This document shows, in pieces, positions 16,770 to 26,142 of a stretch of 64,000 nucleotides of DNA. Each line of letters begins with the position of its first letter. Position 1 is the stretch's first letter. Under the pieces are notes generated by a model. That model saw only the letters and a program-made list of their open reading frames with translations, ran no database searches and was not told the origin of the DNA. The stretch spans positions 186,001 to 250,000 of the forward strand of contig JAOABH010000004.1 in NCBI GenBank assembly GCA_026418455.1. The letters run 5' to 3'. This DNA is from Hydrogenothermaceae bacterium (GTDB taxonomy: Bacteria; Aquificota; Aquificia; Aquificales; Hydrogenothermaceae). The position numbers and the translations under genes were made by a program.

Positions 16770-19482
16770 TTTTTTGACTTTAAAAGCTCAGGATTTATCG
16801 GTTGGATTTATATATAAAAAGGATATCCCGGAGGAAGCTTTTTACTTATATGATTGGCTGGTAGTTGATCCGGATAACTTTAAATTAGAAAGTTTGAAAG
16901 AGAAATTTTATATAAAAAAAAGAAAAGCAAAGTTAATAGCTTATGTAAGTGTTGGAGAGATAGAGCCATATAGAGAATACTATAAGAAAGTAGATAAAAG
17001 CTGGATTATAGGTGAAAATAAAGGGTGGAACTCTAAAATAGCAGATTTAAGGAGAGATGATTACATTAGATTTCTACTTAATGAAGTCTTTGAGAAACAT
17101 AAAAATTTTGATGGATTTTTCCTTGATACGATGGATAGTTATCAGTTAGTTTTAAAAGATGAAACTGAAAAAAAGAAGTATGAAGAAGGTTTAATTAATC
17201 TTGTGAATATATTAAGACAAAAATATCCAGATAAAGTTATCCTTGTAAATAGACCTTTTGAGATTATAGACAGAATAAAAGATAAAGTTGATGGGTTCGT
17301 TGCTGAAAGTCTATTTTATGGGTTGGAAGTTGGTAAAGAAATAAAATATAAGAAGATGAGAGAGGAGGATACAAAATGGCTTTTGGATAAACTTAACTAT
17401 GTAAAATCTTTGGGGGTAAAAGTTATCGTTATAGACTACATAGACCCCAAAAATAGAAAGCTACAGAGAGAAGTTACAAAGATGATATATCAAAAAGGCT
17501 TTATACCGTATGTTACTGATAGATTTTTAAATAGCTTAGGAGTTAGTTTATATCAACTTATACCAAGAAAAGTACTGTTAATATACGACGATAAAGTTTT
17601 TAAAGATCCCATATACTCTGATATCCATAGACTTATCCAGCCATGGGTTGAGTATTATGGGTATGTTCCTGTTGTTAAATCTGCTAAACAAGTTATAGAT
17701 GAAAATAGATTTAAAGATAGTATGATTGATGAATATGCCGGTATAGTTATAAATATTTCTGAAGATAGATATCCGGAAATCACAAAATGGTTGATAGATA
17801 AAAAAATGGAAGGCATTAAAATATTTTTTGTTGATAGAATTCCATCTACAGATGACAAATTTTTAAAGGAGTTTGGTATTACAAAAGAAGGAGATTTAGG
17901 ATTATTTGATAAATATAAATTAATTAAATCTGACTTTAAATTTTTCGAAACTGAGCCAAGATTTGAAGAGATACCACTGTTAAAGGTGGAAAATGTTAAA
18001 TACTCCATAGAGTTTATAAATGAAAAAAATAAAAAATTTGTTCCTTTTGTAATAACAGATTGGGGAGGATATGGATTAGAAGGATCTTTTCTGCTGACTT
18101 CAGGTAAAGACAGTTTATTTGTTATTAACCCTCTGGAAGTTTTTAAAAAAGTTTTTGATCCAAAATTCCCTATTCCAGATATAACAACGGAAAATGGTAA
18201 AAGGATACTTACCGCTCATATAGACGGTGATGGTTTTTTTGGGGTTGCAGATTTTAATCCATCTAAAAATACTGGAGAAATTATAAGAGATGAGATATTA
18301 AAGAAGTATAAAATACCTCATACAGTTTCTATTATAGAAGGAGAGATAGCACCTTACGGGTTATATCCTGAAAAATCCACTTTTTTAGAGTCAGTGGCAA
18401 AATCCATATTTCAGCTTGAAAATGTAGAACCTGCAAGTCATTCATTTTCTCATCCTTTTAAGTGGCAACTCCTCGAAAAATCCATTTCAAAGGATGAAAA
18501 AAATGAAAATTACAGCTTAAATATAAAAGGTTATACTTTTGACCTTAAGAGAGAAATTATCGGCTCTATTGATTATATAAATAAAAATCTTTTACCAAAC
18601 AATAAAAGTGTAAAAGTTTTTTTATGGACTGGAGACTGTGCTCCTTCAGAAGATGCTTTAAAGCTTACATACGAAATAGGTGTGTATAACGTAAATGGAG
18701 GAGACACTTGGATAAGTAAAAAAGATCCTTTTTATAGTTTCATATCTTCAATGGGACTTGATAGAAATGGTTATTTCCAAGTTTACTCTTCTGTTCAAAA
18801 TGAAAATGTATACACGAACCTGTGGAGAGATTATTTTGGATATATAAATGTAATAGATACTTTTGAATATACAGAAAAACCTGTGAGACTAAAACCTATA
18901 TCTATATATTATCATTTTTACAGTGGACAGAAAATAGCTTCTTTAAAAGCATTAAAAAAAGTTTATGAATATACCATGAATCAAGATGTAAATCCTATGT
19001 TTTTATCGGAATATGCTCAGAGGGTTTTAGAATTTAGAAATATGGCTATAGCAGAAGATATAAGAGATGATAATATAATAATTAGATCAGAAGGAAACTT
19101 AAAAACTGTCAGATTAGATAGTATAGATAAATATCCAGATATCTTTAAGAGTAAAGGAGTAGCAGGGTTTTCTATAATAAACAACTCAACATATCTTAAC
19201 ATGGATAATTCTGGAGAGTACAAAATAATATTTTCAAACTCTGTTCCCAACTTTTACCTTAAGGATTCAAACGGTCAAATTACAGAAATGAAACAGGAGA
19301 ACCGAAAGATTATTATAAAGCTAAAGTCATATGTTCCATTAGAGCTTTCATTTTACAACGAAAATTGCGAAATTTTAATTAAACCGGAAGGTTATTTGAT
19401 AGAGAAAAATGGAAAAAATATTACAAGAATTAGATACAAAGAAGAGAAAGAAAGTTATGTGGAAGCCAACTGTTCAAGGTAA
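16735..19482 (+). CDS. pelA: Pel hydrolase/deacetylase PelA
   Basis: The 915-residue periplasmic protein has a signal peptide (1-18). Residues ~20-270 are a TIM-barrel glycoside hydrolase with DGFFLDTMDSY (D131, D134) and E191 in GFVAESLFYG as candidate catalytic acids. A Rossmann-like middle region (~278-470) follows, then a polysaccharide deacetylase: HIDGDGF (D497, D499) and SHSFSHPFKW (H569, H573), matching the Asp/His metal ligands of P. aeruginosa PelA. It partially deacetylates Pel and can cleave it. The start has AGGAGG eight bases upstream. It overlaps pelG by 35 bases. Confidence 0.93.
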   Translation: MRFIIILLCLGSFLTLKAQDLSVGFIYKKDIPEEAFYLYDWLVVDPDNFKLESLKEKFYIKKRKAKLIAYVSVGEIEPYREYYKKVDKSWIIGENKGWNSKIADLRRDDYIRFLLNEVFEKHKNFDGFFLDTMDSYQLVLKDETEKKKYEEGLINLVNILRQKYPDKVILVNRPFEIIDRIKDKVDGFVAESLFYGLEVGKEIKYKKMREEDTKWLLDKLNYVKSLGVKVIVIDYIDPKNRKLQREVTKMIYQKGFIPYVTDRFLNSLGVSLYQLIPRKVLLIYDDKVFKDPIYSDIHRLIQPWVEYYGYVPVVKSAKQVIDENRFKDSMIDEYAGIVINISEDRYPEITKWLIDKKMEGIKIFFVDRIPSTDDKFLKEFGITKEGDLGLFDKYKLIKSDFKFFETEPRFEEIPLLKVENVKYSIEFINEKNKKFVPFVITDWGGYGLEGSFLLTSGKDSLFVINPLEVFKKVFDPKFPIPDITTENGKRILTAHIDGDGFFGVADFNPSKNTGEIIRDEILKKYKIPHTVSIIEGEIAPYGLYPEKSTFLESVAKSIFQLENVEPASHSFSHPFKWQLLEKSISKDEKNENYSLNIKGYTFDLKREIIGSIDYINKNLLPNNKSVKVFLWTGDCAPSEDALKLTYEIGVYNVNGGDTWISKKDPFYSFISSMGLDRNGYFQVYSSVQNENVYTNLWRDYFGYINVIDTFEYTEKPVRLKPISIYYHFYSGQKIASLKALKKVYEYTMNQDVNPMFLSEYAQRVLEFRNMAIAEDIRDDNIIIRSEGNLKTVRLDSIDKYPDIFKSKGVAGFSIINNSTYLNMDNSGEYKIIFSNSVPNFYLKDSNGQITEMKQENRKIIIKLKSYVPLELSFYNENCEILIKPEGYLIEKNGKNITRIRYKEEKESYVEANCSR

Positions 19483-20596
19483 ATTTGTCTCAAATGGGGA
19501 GATATTTTTATTTAGTTTTATGGTTATTTTGATAATGATTTTACTTTTTCCAAAAGGTAAATTGGAAAAACTTATTTTAGAGTATAAAGACTCTAATATA
19601 GATCTCGCAAATATATACCTTGAAAACTTAATAAAAATAAATCCTGATCCGCAGCTAAAACTTCTTTTGGCTCAAAGATATTTTGAGATAGGTAACTATA
19701 AAAGATCAGAAGAGATGTTATCAGAACTTGAAAAGTCAGGATTAAAATCCGAAGTTGCATTTTTAAGATATGAAAAGTTGAAATTTCTATACTTTTCTTC
19801 ACAGGATGAAAATGAAAAGAGTGTTTATTTAAAAAAAATGGAACAGCTATTATACGAAAGTTATAGAGAATCTTCTGATATAACAACATTAGAAAAGATT
19901 TTTAAAGAGTCACTTTCTATGAATATGCCATATTTAGCATTAGAAGTTGCAAAAAAGATAAGTAAATTAAAATCAGATAGAGATTTAAAATGGCTTGAAA
20001 CTGTCTATAAGCAGTCTCTCCAGGTAGAAGATTATAAAACAGCAATAGAATATCTATCTGTATTGAAAGAATTAGATAGGGAAAGATATGGATACTGGCT
20101 TAGGGAACATTATAAAGTATCAATAGCATTAAAAGATTATACAGCTGCGTTGAGAGACGCTATCGAAATTTTAAATATAAACTCTAACGATCCGGTTAAA
20201 AAGGATATAGTTTTTCTTCTATTAAAGGAAAAAAATCCAGAAAATACAGTTAAACAACTTATAGAGATATATCCATCACAGAGAATATTCTTACTTACTT
20301 CATTGGCAGAAACATATAAGGTAAAAAAAGAGTTTAGTAAAGCTTATCATTTATATTTAAACCTTTTTAATTCTTCCAAAAGTTTTGAAATCCGTAAAAA
20401 GCTATTTGTGGAAACAGTTAATCTATTACTTGCCTCAAAAGATTATGAATCTACAAAACAGTTTATATCTCAGAATTATACTGAATTTTTGAAAGACAAG
20501 GAAACAGCTAAATTTATACTTAAATCTGCCTTAGCAACAGGAGATCCTAAGTTTGCATATAAAATAGCGTTGGATATAAAGAGGAGCTTAGAATGA
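19409..20596 (+). CDS. Membrane-anchored TPR protein, N-terminal PelB-like half
   Basis: The 395-residue protein has one membrane helix near residues 30-48, a short basic N-terminus (KKRKK) and then an all-helical TPR-like periplasmic region. In P. aeruginosa the single PelB (1193 residues) has exactly these parts at its N-terminus, followed by more TPRs and a beta barrel. I read this gene and the next as a split PelB. The ATG at 19409 would overlap pelA by 74 bases; ATG at 19457 (M17, overlap 26) is also plausible, preceded by GAAAG. Function inferred: TPR scaffold linking PelA and the exporter. Confidence 0.7.
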   Translation: MEKILQELDTKKRKKVMWKPTVQGKFVSNGEIFLFSFMVILIMILLFPKGKLEKLILEYKDSNIDLANIYLENLIKINPDPQLKLLLAQRYFEIGNYKRSEEMLSELEKSGLKSEVAFLRYEKLKFLYFSSQDENEKSVYLKKMEQLLYESYRESSDITTLEKIFKESLSMNMPYLALEVAKKISKLKSDRDLKWLETVYKQSLQVEDYKTAIEYLSVLKELDRERYGYWLREHYKVSIALKDYTAALRDAIEILNINSNDPVKKDIVFLLLKEKNPENTVKQLIEIYPSQRIFLLTSLAETYKVKKEFSKAYHLYLNLFNSSKSFEIRKKLFVETVNLLLASKDYESTKQFISQNYTEFLKDKETAKFILKSALATGDPKFAYKIALDIKRSLE

Positions 20597-23412
20597 AAAA
20601 AGTTGCTAAGATTGGATTTATTTTGTTAATACACGGGGGATTTATATACTCAGATGCTAATGAATATTTAATTAGCTCCCTATTCTCAAAAGATAAAGAA
20701 ACACTACTAAAGGAAAAGAATTTAAAAAATATTCAAGATGAAGAATTATTAAAATTGTTGATGTTGACATTTCTTGGAAATAATGATTTAGAGAATGCGT
20801 ATCAAGTTGCGAAAAAGGGAGTAGAACTTTTTCCAAAAAATCCGTACTGGTGGGAGTGGTATGGAAAGACAGCACTCTGGACAAAACGTTTTGAAGAGTC
20901 TTTAATAGCTTATCAACAACTATTTAAATTAAATCCTACAAAAGGGAATCTAAAAAATCTGTTTAACTTGGCATTAGCTTCAAATAGATTTGATTTGGCA
21001 TCACAGCTTATATTAGAAAATAAAGAACTTTTCAATGAGATAAAAAGCTTAAAAGATTTAGTTTATATCTTTACACAAAGTGGAAATATAGATGAACTTA
21101 TAAAACTTCTAAATAAAAAATTTACTGAGGAAAAAAATCCGGAATATCTTTCTAATTTAGCATATTTAAATTACAACTACGGTCAGATTAAACAAGCTAT
21201 TAAAAATTTGGAAGAACTTTCAAAATACAGACCTTTAAATATATCAGAGATACTTCTCTACTCTCAGGCTTTATATGCTTTAAAATCTTACTCTAAATCC
21301 TATGAAGTTTTGAAATCTAATTTAAGATATGTTGAAAGCTTAAGACCAAAGGATAGTGAAGAAGAAAAACAGTTGATAGAGTATTATCAAACACTCTCAG
21401 ATTTAGGATGGTTTGTCAAAGATTTTGAATATGCTGTATATGCAAGTAATAAGTTGATAAAACTAAATCAGCCAAGACTTGTTGATTATATTAGACTATA
21501 TGTGTATTTTTTCAATAAAAAAGATTATCAGCAATCTCTTATATATGCAAAAGAAGGTTTTAATAGATTTAAAGATTTCTATCTTTTGACTGGATATATA
21601 GAATCTTTAAATAGGTTGAATAGATGGAAAGATATATATCAAGTTCTCTCCAAAATAGATATAAAAGATTTATACAAAAATCCTTACCTTTTGTCACTGT
21701 ATATTAAATCTGTTTACAAAGGAGAAGGAGATAAAAAGGCAAAGCAAATTTTGATAGAAGCATTGAAACAATCTTTTTCCGAAAATTTACTATCAGAAGC
21801 TATCTTTTTTTCTATAGAAACATCTGATAAAGATTTTGCAAGATATATCCTAAATAATTTTAAAATGTACGAGGATAAAATTCCAAAGCAGTTTATAACT
21901 CTTTATATGTTTTTACAGAACTCCCAAAAAGCTTTAGAGCTATCATCTAAAATAGAAAAAGAAAGTGATGAAGATTTACTATTTTATGCTGATATACTAT
22001 ACACTTATGGGAGAGTAGATGAAGCAGAAAAATTAAGGTATGAAATCTTTAGAAAACTATCTAAAAATTTAGCTGATACATATCAAAATCCGCAAAAATT
22101 AGAAACATACCTAAAGGTTGCTATAGATTATCTTCCAGCAGTAGAGTTAGAGAAACTTTTTCAGATTGCTAAAAATGTAATAGATCCGGCTATTTTTGAT
22201 GATATTTACTATTCTTATCTTTTAAAGATAGAAGAACACCAAAAAGTTGAATATCTGATGAATAAACATAAAAAGATATTAAGACCTTGGATGTATCTAA
22301 ATATTGCTCTATGGCAAGATGACAGATTTTGGCAAGATGAACTTCTAAATAGATATTCAGATATTCTTCCAATAAGAGATAGAGTGGAGGCTTTACGGAG
22401 AACCGGACAGATAAACAAAGCTGGATACTACGGTTATAAAGGTTTAGAAGAAAATAGAGAAGATTATCTTTTATATAAACAGTATAGAGATCTAATTACT
22501 ACTTATTACTCAAAGATAGAGAATACAGTTTCGTATAGTAATTGGGATAAAGTATCTTCAATAAATGACAACTTTCTTATAAGATACTATCTTGCAAAAG
22601 GTTTTTATATAAACTATCAGTTTATCAGTTACTTTGGAATTGATAGCAATAACTCGATATATAAAGATTTGAAAAATTTAAGTTATAACTTATTTAAAAT
22701 TGGGAAAATATTTGATGAAGGATACGGTGAGATAGGAGTCTCTTACTTGAATGGTTTAAAGGGAAATACAGGAATAACTTTCAGATATAATCAATATTTA
22801 AATAACCAAACAAATTTAGAGATCTCTGGAGGTATAAATCAACTTTCCTACGAAAGTTTATATATGTTCTTTGGAGGAATGAAAGATTACATTAATTTAT
22901 CTCTATCTCATAGTTTAACAAATAGAGCTTTTGCTTTTTTGTCTGTAAATAAAGATTTTTACAAATCTCAGGATAATAAAAATATAGGAGATGGTTTTAG
23001 CATATACGGAGAATTATCTTATAAATTAAGAATAGGGTATCCGGATTATACATTTCGTATATATATACAAAACAGCAATTTTAATGAGAAAAACACAGAC
23101 AAAGGAGTTATAAACAAAATATCATCTCAACCTAATCCAGATGTTTTACCTCAAAGTTATAGCTTAGTAGGAGCAGGATTTTTATTTGGATTTGACAATA
23201 GAGATAACTACGTAAGGGTTTTAAGACCATTTTTTAGTAGTGATATTACTTTTAATAGCAGAACAGGAGTAGGATATGGTTTTTCAGCTGGATTTGGAGG
23301 AACAATGTTTAGACAGGATAATTTATCTTCCGGATTTAGATATATAAAAGATTTTAAAGGGACAACTGCATCTTTCTGGGAATATTTCTTAAAATATTTA
23401 CTATTCTTTTAG
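20593..23412 (+). CDS. pelB: Outer-membrane Pel exporter PelB (TPR + beta barrel)
   Basis: The 939-residue protein has a signal peptide (residues ~1-20), TPR-rich helical repeats through ~residue 650, and a beta-strand-rich C-terminal third with alternating aromatic strands (YGEIGVSYLNGLKG, then TGITFRYNQY and others). It ends in Phe, as beta-barrel proteins do. This corresponds to the C-terminal part of PelB, the outer-membrane secretin-like porin for Pel that binds PelA through its TPRs. Its ATG overlaps the stop of the upstream TPR gene by 4 bases (ATGA). No terminator is seen after it. Confidence 0.83.
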   Translation: MKKVAKIGFILLIHGGFIYSDANEYLISSLFSKDKETLLKEKNLKNIQDEELLKLLMLTFLGNNDLENAYQVAKKGVELFPKNPYWWEWYGKTALWTKRFEESLIAYQQLFKLNPTKGNLKNLFNLALASNRFDLASQLILENKELFNEIKSLKDLVYIFTQSGNIDELIKLLNKKFTEEKNPEYLSNLAYLNYNYGQIKQAIKNLEELSKYRPLNISEILLYSQALYALKSYSKSYEVLKSNLRYVESLRPKDSEEEKQLIEYYQTLSDLGWFVKDFEYAVYASNKLIKLNQPRLVDYIRLYVYFFNKKDYQQSLIYAKEGFNRFKDFYLLTGYIESLNRLNRWKDIYQVLSKIDIKDLYKNPYLLSLYIKSVYKGEGDKKAKQILIEALKQSFSENLLSEAIFFSIETSDKDFARYILNNFKMYEDKIPKQFITLYMFLQNSQKALELSSKIEKESDEDLLFYADILYTYGRVDEAEKLRYEIFRKLSKNLADTYQNPQKLETYLKVAIDYLPAVELEKLFQIAKNVIDPAIFDDIYYSYLLKIEEHQKVEYLMNKHKKILRPWMYLNIALWQDDRFWQDELLNRYSDILPIRDRVEALRRTGQINKAGYYGYKGLEENREDYLLYKQYRDLITTYYSKIENTVSYSNWDKVSSINDNFLIRYYLAKGFYINYQFISYFGIDSNNSIYKDLKNLSYNLFKIGKIFDEGYGEIGVSYLNGLKGNTGITFRYNQYLNNQTNLEISGGINQLSYESLYMFFGGMKDYINLSLSHSLTNRAFAFLSVNKDFYKSQDNKNIGDGFSIYGELSYKLRIGYPDYTFRIYIQNSNFNEKNTDKGVINKISSQPNPDVLPQSYSLVGAGFLFGFDNRDNYVRVLRPFFSSDITFNSRTGVGYGFSAGFGGTMFRQDNLSSGFRYIKDFKGTTASFWEYFLKYLLFF

Positions 23413-23423
23413 AGGATATATCT

Positions 23424-23987
23424 ATGGAGTGTGTTATAAAAGGGACTACTATAAAGTTTATAGTGGGAGATATAACTGAAAGTGATACAGAGGCTATAGT
23501 AAATGCTGCCAACTCTTCTCTTATGGGTGGTGGAGGTGTTGATGGTGCTATTCACTCAAAAGGTGGTCCGGCTATACTTCAAGAGTGTAAAGAAATAAGA
23601 AAAACTCTATATCCAGAGGGACTGCCAACTGGTAATGCGGTGATAACAACAGCTGGAAAGTTAAAAGCTAAGTATGTAATTCATACCGTAGGTCCAATCT
23701 GTAATGGAAAGATGACGGATGAGGAGAAAAATCTCTTATACAGTGCATATAAAAACAGCTTAAAGTTAGCCAAAGAGGTGGGAGTAAAATCTATATCTTT
23801 TCCTTCTATAAGCACCGGAGCATATAGATGTAATATAGAAGAAGCCTCTGAGGTTGCTGTAAAATCAGTTATAGATTTTATAGATGAAGAGCAACATTTT
23901 GAGATTATTCAGTTTGTCCTCTTTACTCCAGAGATTTATAATATCTATACAAAAACTTTTAAGAATCTGGTAACTGAATGCAGATAG
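23424..23987 (+). CDS. Macro domain protein (ADP-ribose binding, YmdB-like)
   Basis: This 187-residue protein is a stand-alone macro domain. Visible motifs are the ADP-ribose-binding VGDITE (Asp contacting adenine), NAANSSLMGGGGVDGAIH (Asn and the Gly-rich catalytic loop) and SISTGAYR. Relatives hydrolyse O-acetyl-ADP-ribose or remove ADP-ribose from Asp/Glu and modulate RNase III. It follows pelB by 11 bases and overlaps the next gene by 10 bases, which could place it in the end of the Pel transcript, although no functional link is known. Confidence 0.93.
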   Translation: MECVIKGTTIKFIVGDITESDTEAIVNAANSSLMGGGGVDGAIHSKGGPAILQECKEIRKTLYPEGLPTGNAVITTAGKLKAKYVIHTVGPICNGKMTDEEKNLLYSAYKNSLKLAKEVGVKSISFPSISTGAYRCNIEEASEVAVKSVIDFIDEEQHFEIIQFVLFTPEIYNIYTKTFKNLVTECR

Positions 23988-24769
23988 ATGTAGTTGATAT
24001 AGTTATAATCACTGGAATTTTTATGGTTGTAGGTTATTATGCATTTTTACGGTATAAAGAAGAAAAGAGAAAAGAAGAGGCTTTACTTATCCCTACTTTA
24101 GAGTCCTATAAAGAGAAATTTTTAAAAGAAAAAGAAGATTACATTTTAAGAGCTAAATCTTACGAGGATAAATTAGAAGATATAAAAATCCAATTACAAG
24201 ATTTAAAAAGTAAAATAGCTCTGTATCCATGGACAGAATCTCAGATTGAGTATTTTAAGAAGATGAAAGGCTCAGAATTTGAGTATTTCCTAAATACCAC
24301 TTTCCAAATGCTTGGGTTTGAGATTATTGACCCGGAGTATTTCAAAGAGTTTCATATAGATACTATACTGAAGTTTGAAGATGAAGATAGGATTGACTAT
24401 ATAATAGTGGATTACGTAGATTTTACAGAAGTTAAGAAAATTGATGAAAACTATCTTAAGGATTTAGAAAAAGGTAAAGAAAAGTATTCTATATCAAAAG
24501 TCTGGATTATAACCAATGGGAAATTAGATGAATCTGTTGTTAAAAAGATTTATGATTATGACTTTAACTTACTTGATACTGAAAATATAGTAAAGCTTCT
24601 ACCATCTTTAAATTTTTTCTATGAATATGAAGATTTAAAAGCTAAGTTTCACGCTACACAGATACTCCATAAAGAGATGTTTGATGAAGTTATAAGAAGG
24701 GAACATTGGTTGGAAGAGGTAGATAAGAAATTATTTGAAGCTATTGAGAAGAGAAATAAATTATCTTAA
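23978..24769 (+). CDS. Membrane-anchored coiled-coil protein with Mrr-like domain
   Basis: The 263-residue protein has an N-terminal membrane helix (residues ~6-24), a long coiled coil (~25-85) and a domain (~85-200) that resembles the restriction-endonuclease-like Mrr_cat fold: MKGSEFEYFLNTTFQMLGF, then FHIDTILKF and a strand-rich region ending KVWIITNGKLD. The usual Mrr catalytic QxK is replaced around IIVDYVDFTEVKK, so the active site looks altered or lost. It may tether to the membrane and bind nucleic acid. Function unknown; fold assignment by eye only. Confidence 0.5.
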   Translation: MQIDVVDIVIITGIFMVVGYYAFLRYKEEKRKEEALLIPTLESYKEKFLKEKEDYILRAKSYEDKLEDIKIQLQDLKSKIALYPWTESQIEYFKKMKGSEFEYFLNTTFQMLGFEIIDPEYFKEFHIDTILKFEDEDRIDYIIVDYVDFTEVKKIDENYLKDLEKGKEKYSISKVWIITNGKLDESVVKKIYDYDFNLLDTENIVKLLPSLNFFYEYEDLKAKFHATQILHKEMFDEVIRREHWLEEVDKKLFEAIEKRNKLS

Positions 24770-24788
24770 AAGGAGTAAGAGGGTTAAG

Positions 24789-25586
24789 ATGATATCAGTG
24801 AGAAAACCGGCAGTAGCAAATTTATTCTATCCGGCAAAAATAGAAAAACTAAGAGATATGATAGAGTCCTATTTAGAAGAAGCTCACCTGTTTAATTACA
24901 AACCGGAAAGTTTAATATCTCCTCATGCAGGTTATATATACTCTGGAAAAACTGCTGCAGTATCCTATAAGCAACTTCTCAATTTAGAAAGAGGTAAACA
25001 TTACACATTTCTATTGATAGGACCATCTCACTATGTATATATGAATGGTATATCTTTTGGTTATTATGATTACTGGTTGACACCTCTTGGAGAGGTTAAA
25101 GTAAATAAAGAGAAAATATTACAGTTTGCGAAGGACTATCCTCATTATCCTATAACTTTAAATACCGTCCCTCATCAAAGAGAACATTCTTTAGAAGTTC
25201 AAGTCCCATTTTTACAGGTAGTTATGGAAGATTTTGATATAATTCCTGTAGTCTATGGAAATATAGATCCTCTATATATTAAAAGATTGATAGAGTATTT
25301 TAAAGACGAAAATACAGTTGTAATAGTGAGTTCTGATTTAAGTCATTACTATCCAGATAATGTTGCAAGACAACTTGATAAAAATTGTCATTTAGCGGTG
25401 GAAAAACTGGATACATCATACCTGGAAAAGTGTGAGGCCTGTGGTAAAATAGGAATTGAAGGTATGATATTGTATGCAAAAGATAATAACCTTAAAGGAA
25501 AACTTTTGGACTATAAAACTTCCGGTGATACTTCCGGAGATTACTCAGCGGTGGTTGGATATGGAAGTTATATCTTCTATAAGTAA
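24789..25586 (+). CDS. Memo family protein (AmmeMemoRadiSam system B)
   Basis: This 265-residue protein is a bacterial Memo homologue. The pattern SPHAGYIYSGKTAA, LIGPSHYVYMNGIS, then QREHSLEVQVPFLQ and SSDLSHYYP holds the His and Asp residues of the metal-dioxygenase-like (LigB) fold. The GIEGMILYA and SGDYSAVVGYGSY ends also fit. Known human Memo1 binds metal and lacks clear catalysis. I prefer the ATG at 24789 over 24735, because the upstream residues overlap the preceding gene and the Memo core starts ISVRKPAVA. It overlaps the AMMECR1 gene by 26 bases. Confidence 0.9.
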   Translation: MISVRKPAVANLFYPAKIEKLRDMIESYLEEAHLFNYKPESLISPHAGYIYSGKTAAVSYKQLLNLERGKHYTFLLIGPSHYVYMNGISFGYYDYWLTPLGEVKVNKEKILQFAKDYPHYPITLNTVPHQREHSLEVQVPFLQVVMEDFDIIPVVYGNIDPLYIKRLIEYFKDENTVVIVSSDLSHYYPDNVARQLDKNCHLAVEKLDTSYLEKCEACGKIGIEGMILYAKDNNLKGKLLDYKTSGDTSGDYSAVVGYGSYIFYK

Positions 25587-26142
25587 AGAGGAAGGTCAAT
25601 TTCTCTTAAAACTTGCCAGATTTTCTATAGAGTATTATCTAAAAACTGGTAAAATTCCTCTTATCAACCAAGAAGATATCCCTTATGAGAATCTTAAAAA
25701 GTTAGGTGCATCATTTGTTACACTTGAAACAAAACAGGGAAGCCTACGAGGATGTATAGGGTCTATTATACCTCACAGACCACTGTATGAAGATGTTATA
25801 CATAATGCAATATCATCAGCCGTATCTGACCCCAGATTTTATCCTCTATCTTTAGATGAGCTTACTAATATAAAAATTAAAGTATCTGTTCTCACTTATC
25901 CCCAACCTTTACATTATGATAACTGGATAGATTTATTTAACAAAATAGAACCTTTCAAAGATGGTGTTATTATAAAGTATGGAAATCATTCAGCAACTTT
26001 TCTACCTGATGTGTGGGAGGATCTTCCTGAAAAAGATAAATTTTTTGCTCATCTATGTTTGAAAGCAGGACTACCAGCAGATTGTTATAAAAAATATAGA
26101 TTGGAAGTCTTTACTTACAAAACTATATCTTTTAGTGAGTAA
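25561..26142 (+). CDS. AMMECR1 domain protein (AmmeMemoRadiSam system A)
   Basis: The 193-residue product carries the AMMECR1 domain: FVTLETKQGSLRGCIGSI with the RGCIG motif, SAVSDPRFYPLS and IKYGNHSATFLPDVW. The family is of unknown function but co-occurs in prokaryotes with Memo and a radical SAM protein; here both neighbours are present. The start at ATG 25561 gives the normal N-terminus MEVISSISKEEGQFLLKLA; a longer frame from 25474 is unlikely. Its stop abuts the convergent stop of the radical SAM gene with no gap. Confidence 0.9.
   Translation: MEVISSISKEEGQFLLKLARFSIEYYLKTGKIPLINQEDIPYENLKKLGASFVTLETKQGSLRGCIGSIIPHRPLYEDVIHNAISSAVSDPRFYPLSLDELTNIKIKVSVLTYPQPLHYDNWIDLFNKIEPFKDGVIIKYGNHSATFLPDVWEDLPEKDKFFAHLCLKAGLPADCYKKYRLEVFTYKTISFSE

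Noticed and set aside
17655-18008. 117-codon minus-strand frame inside pelA
   Set aside because: It is a shadow of pelA; no ribosome site and no recognisable protein features.
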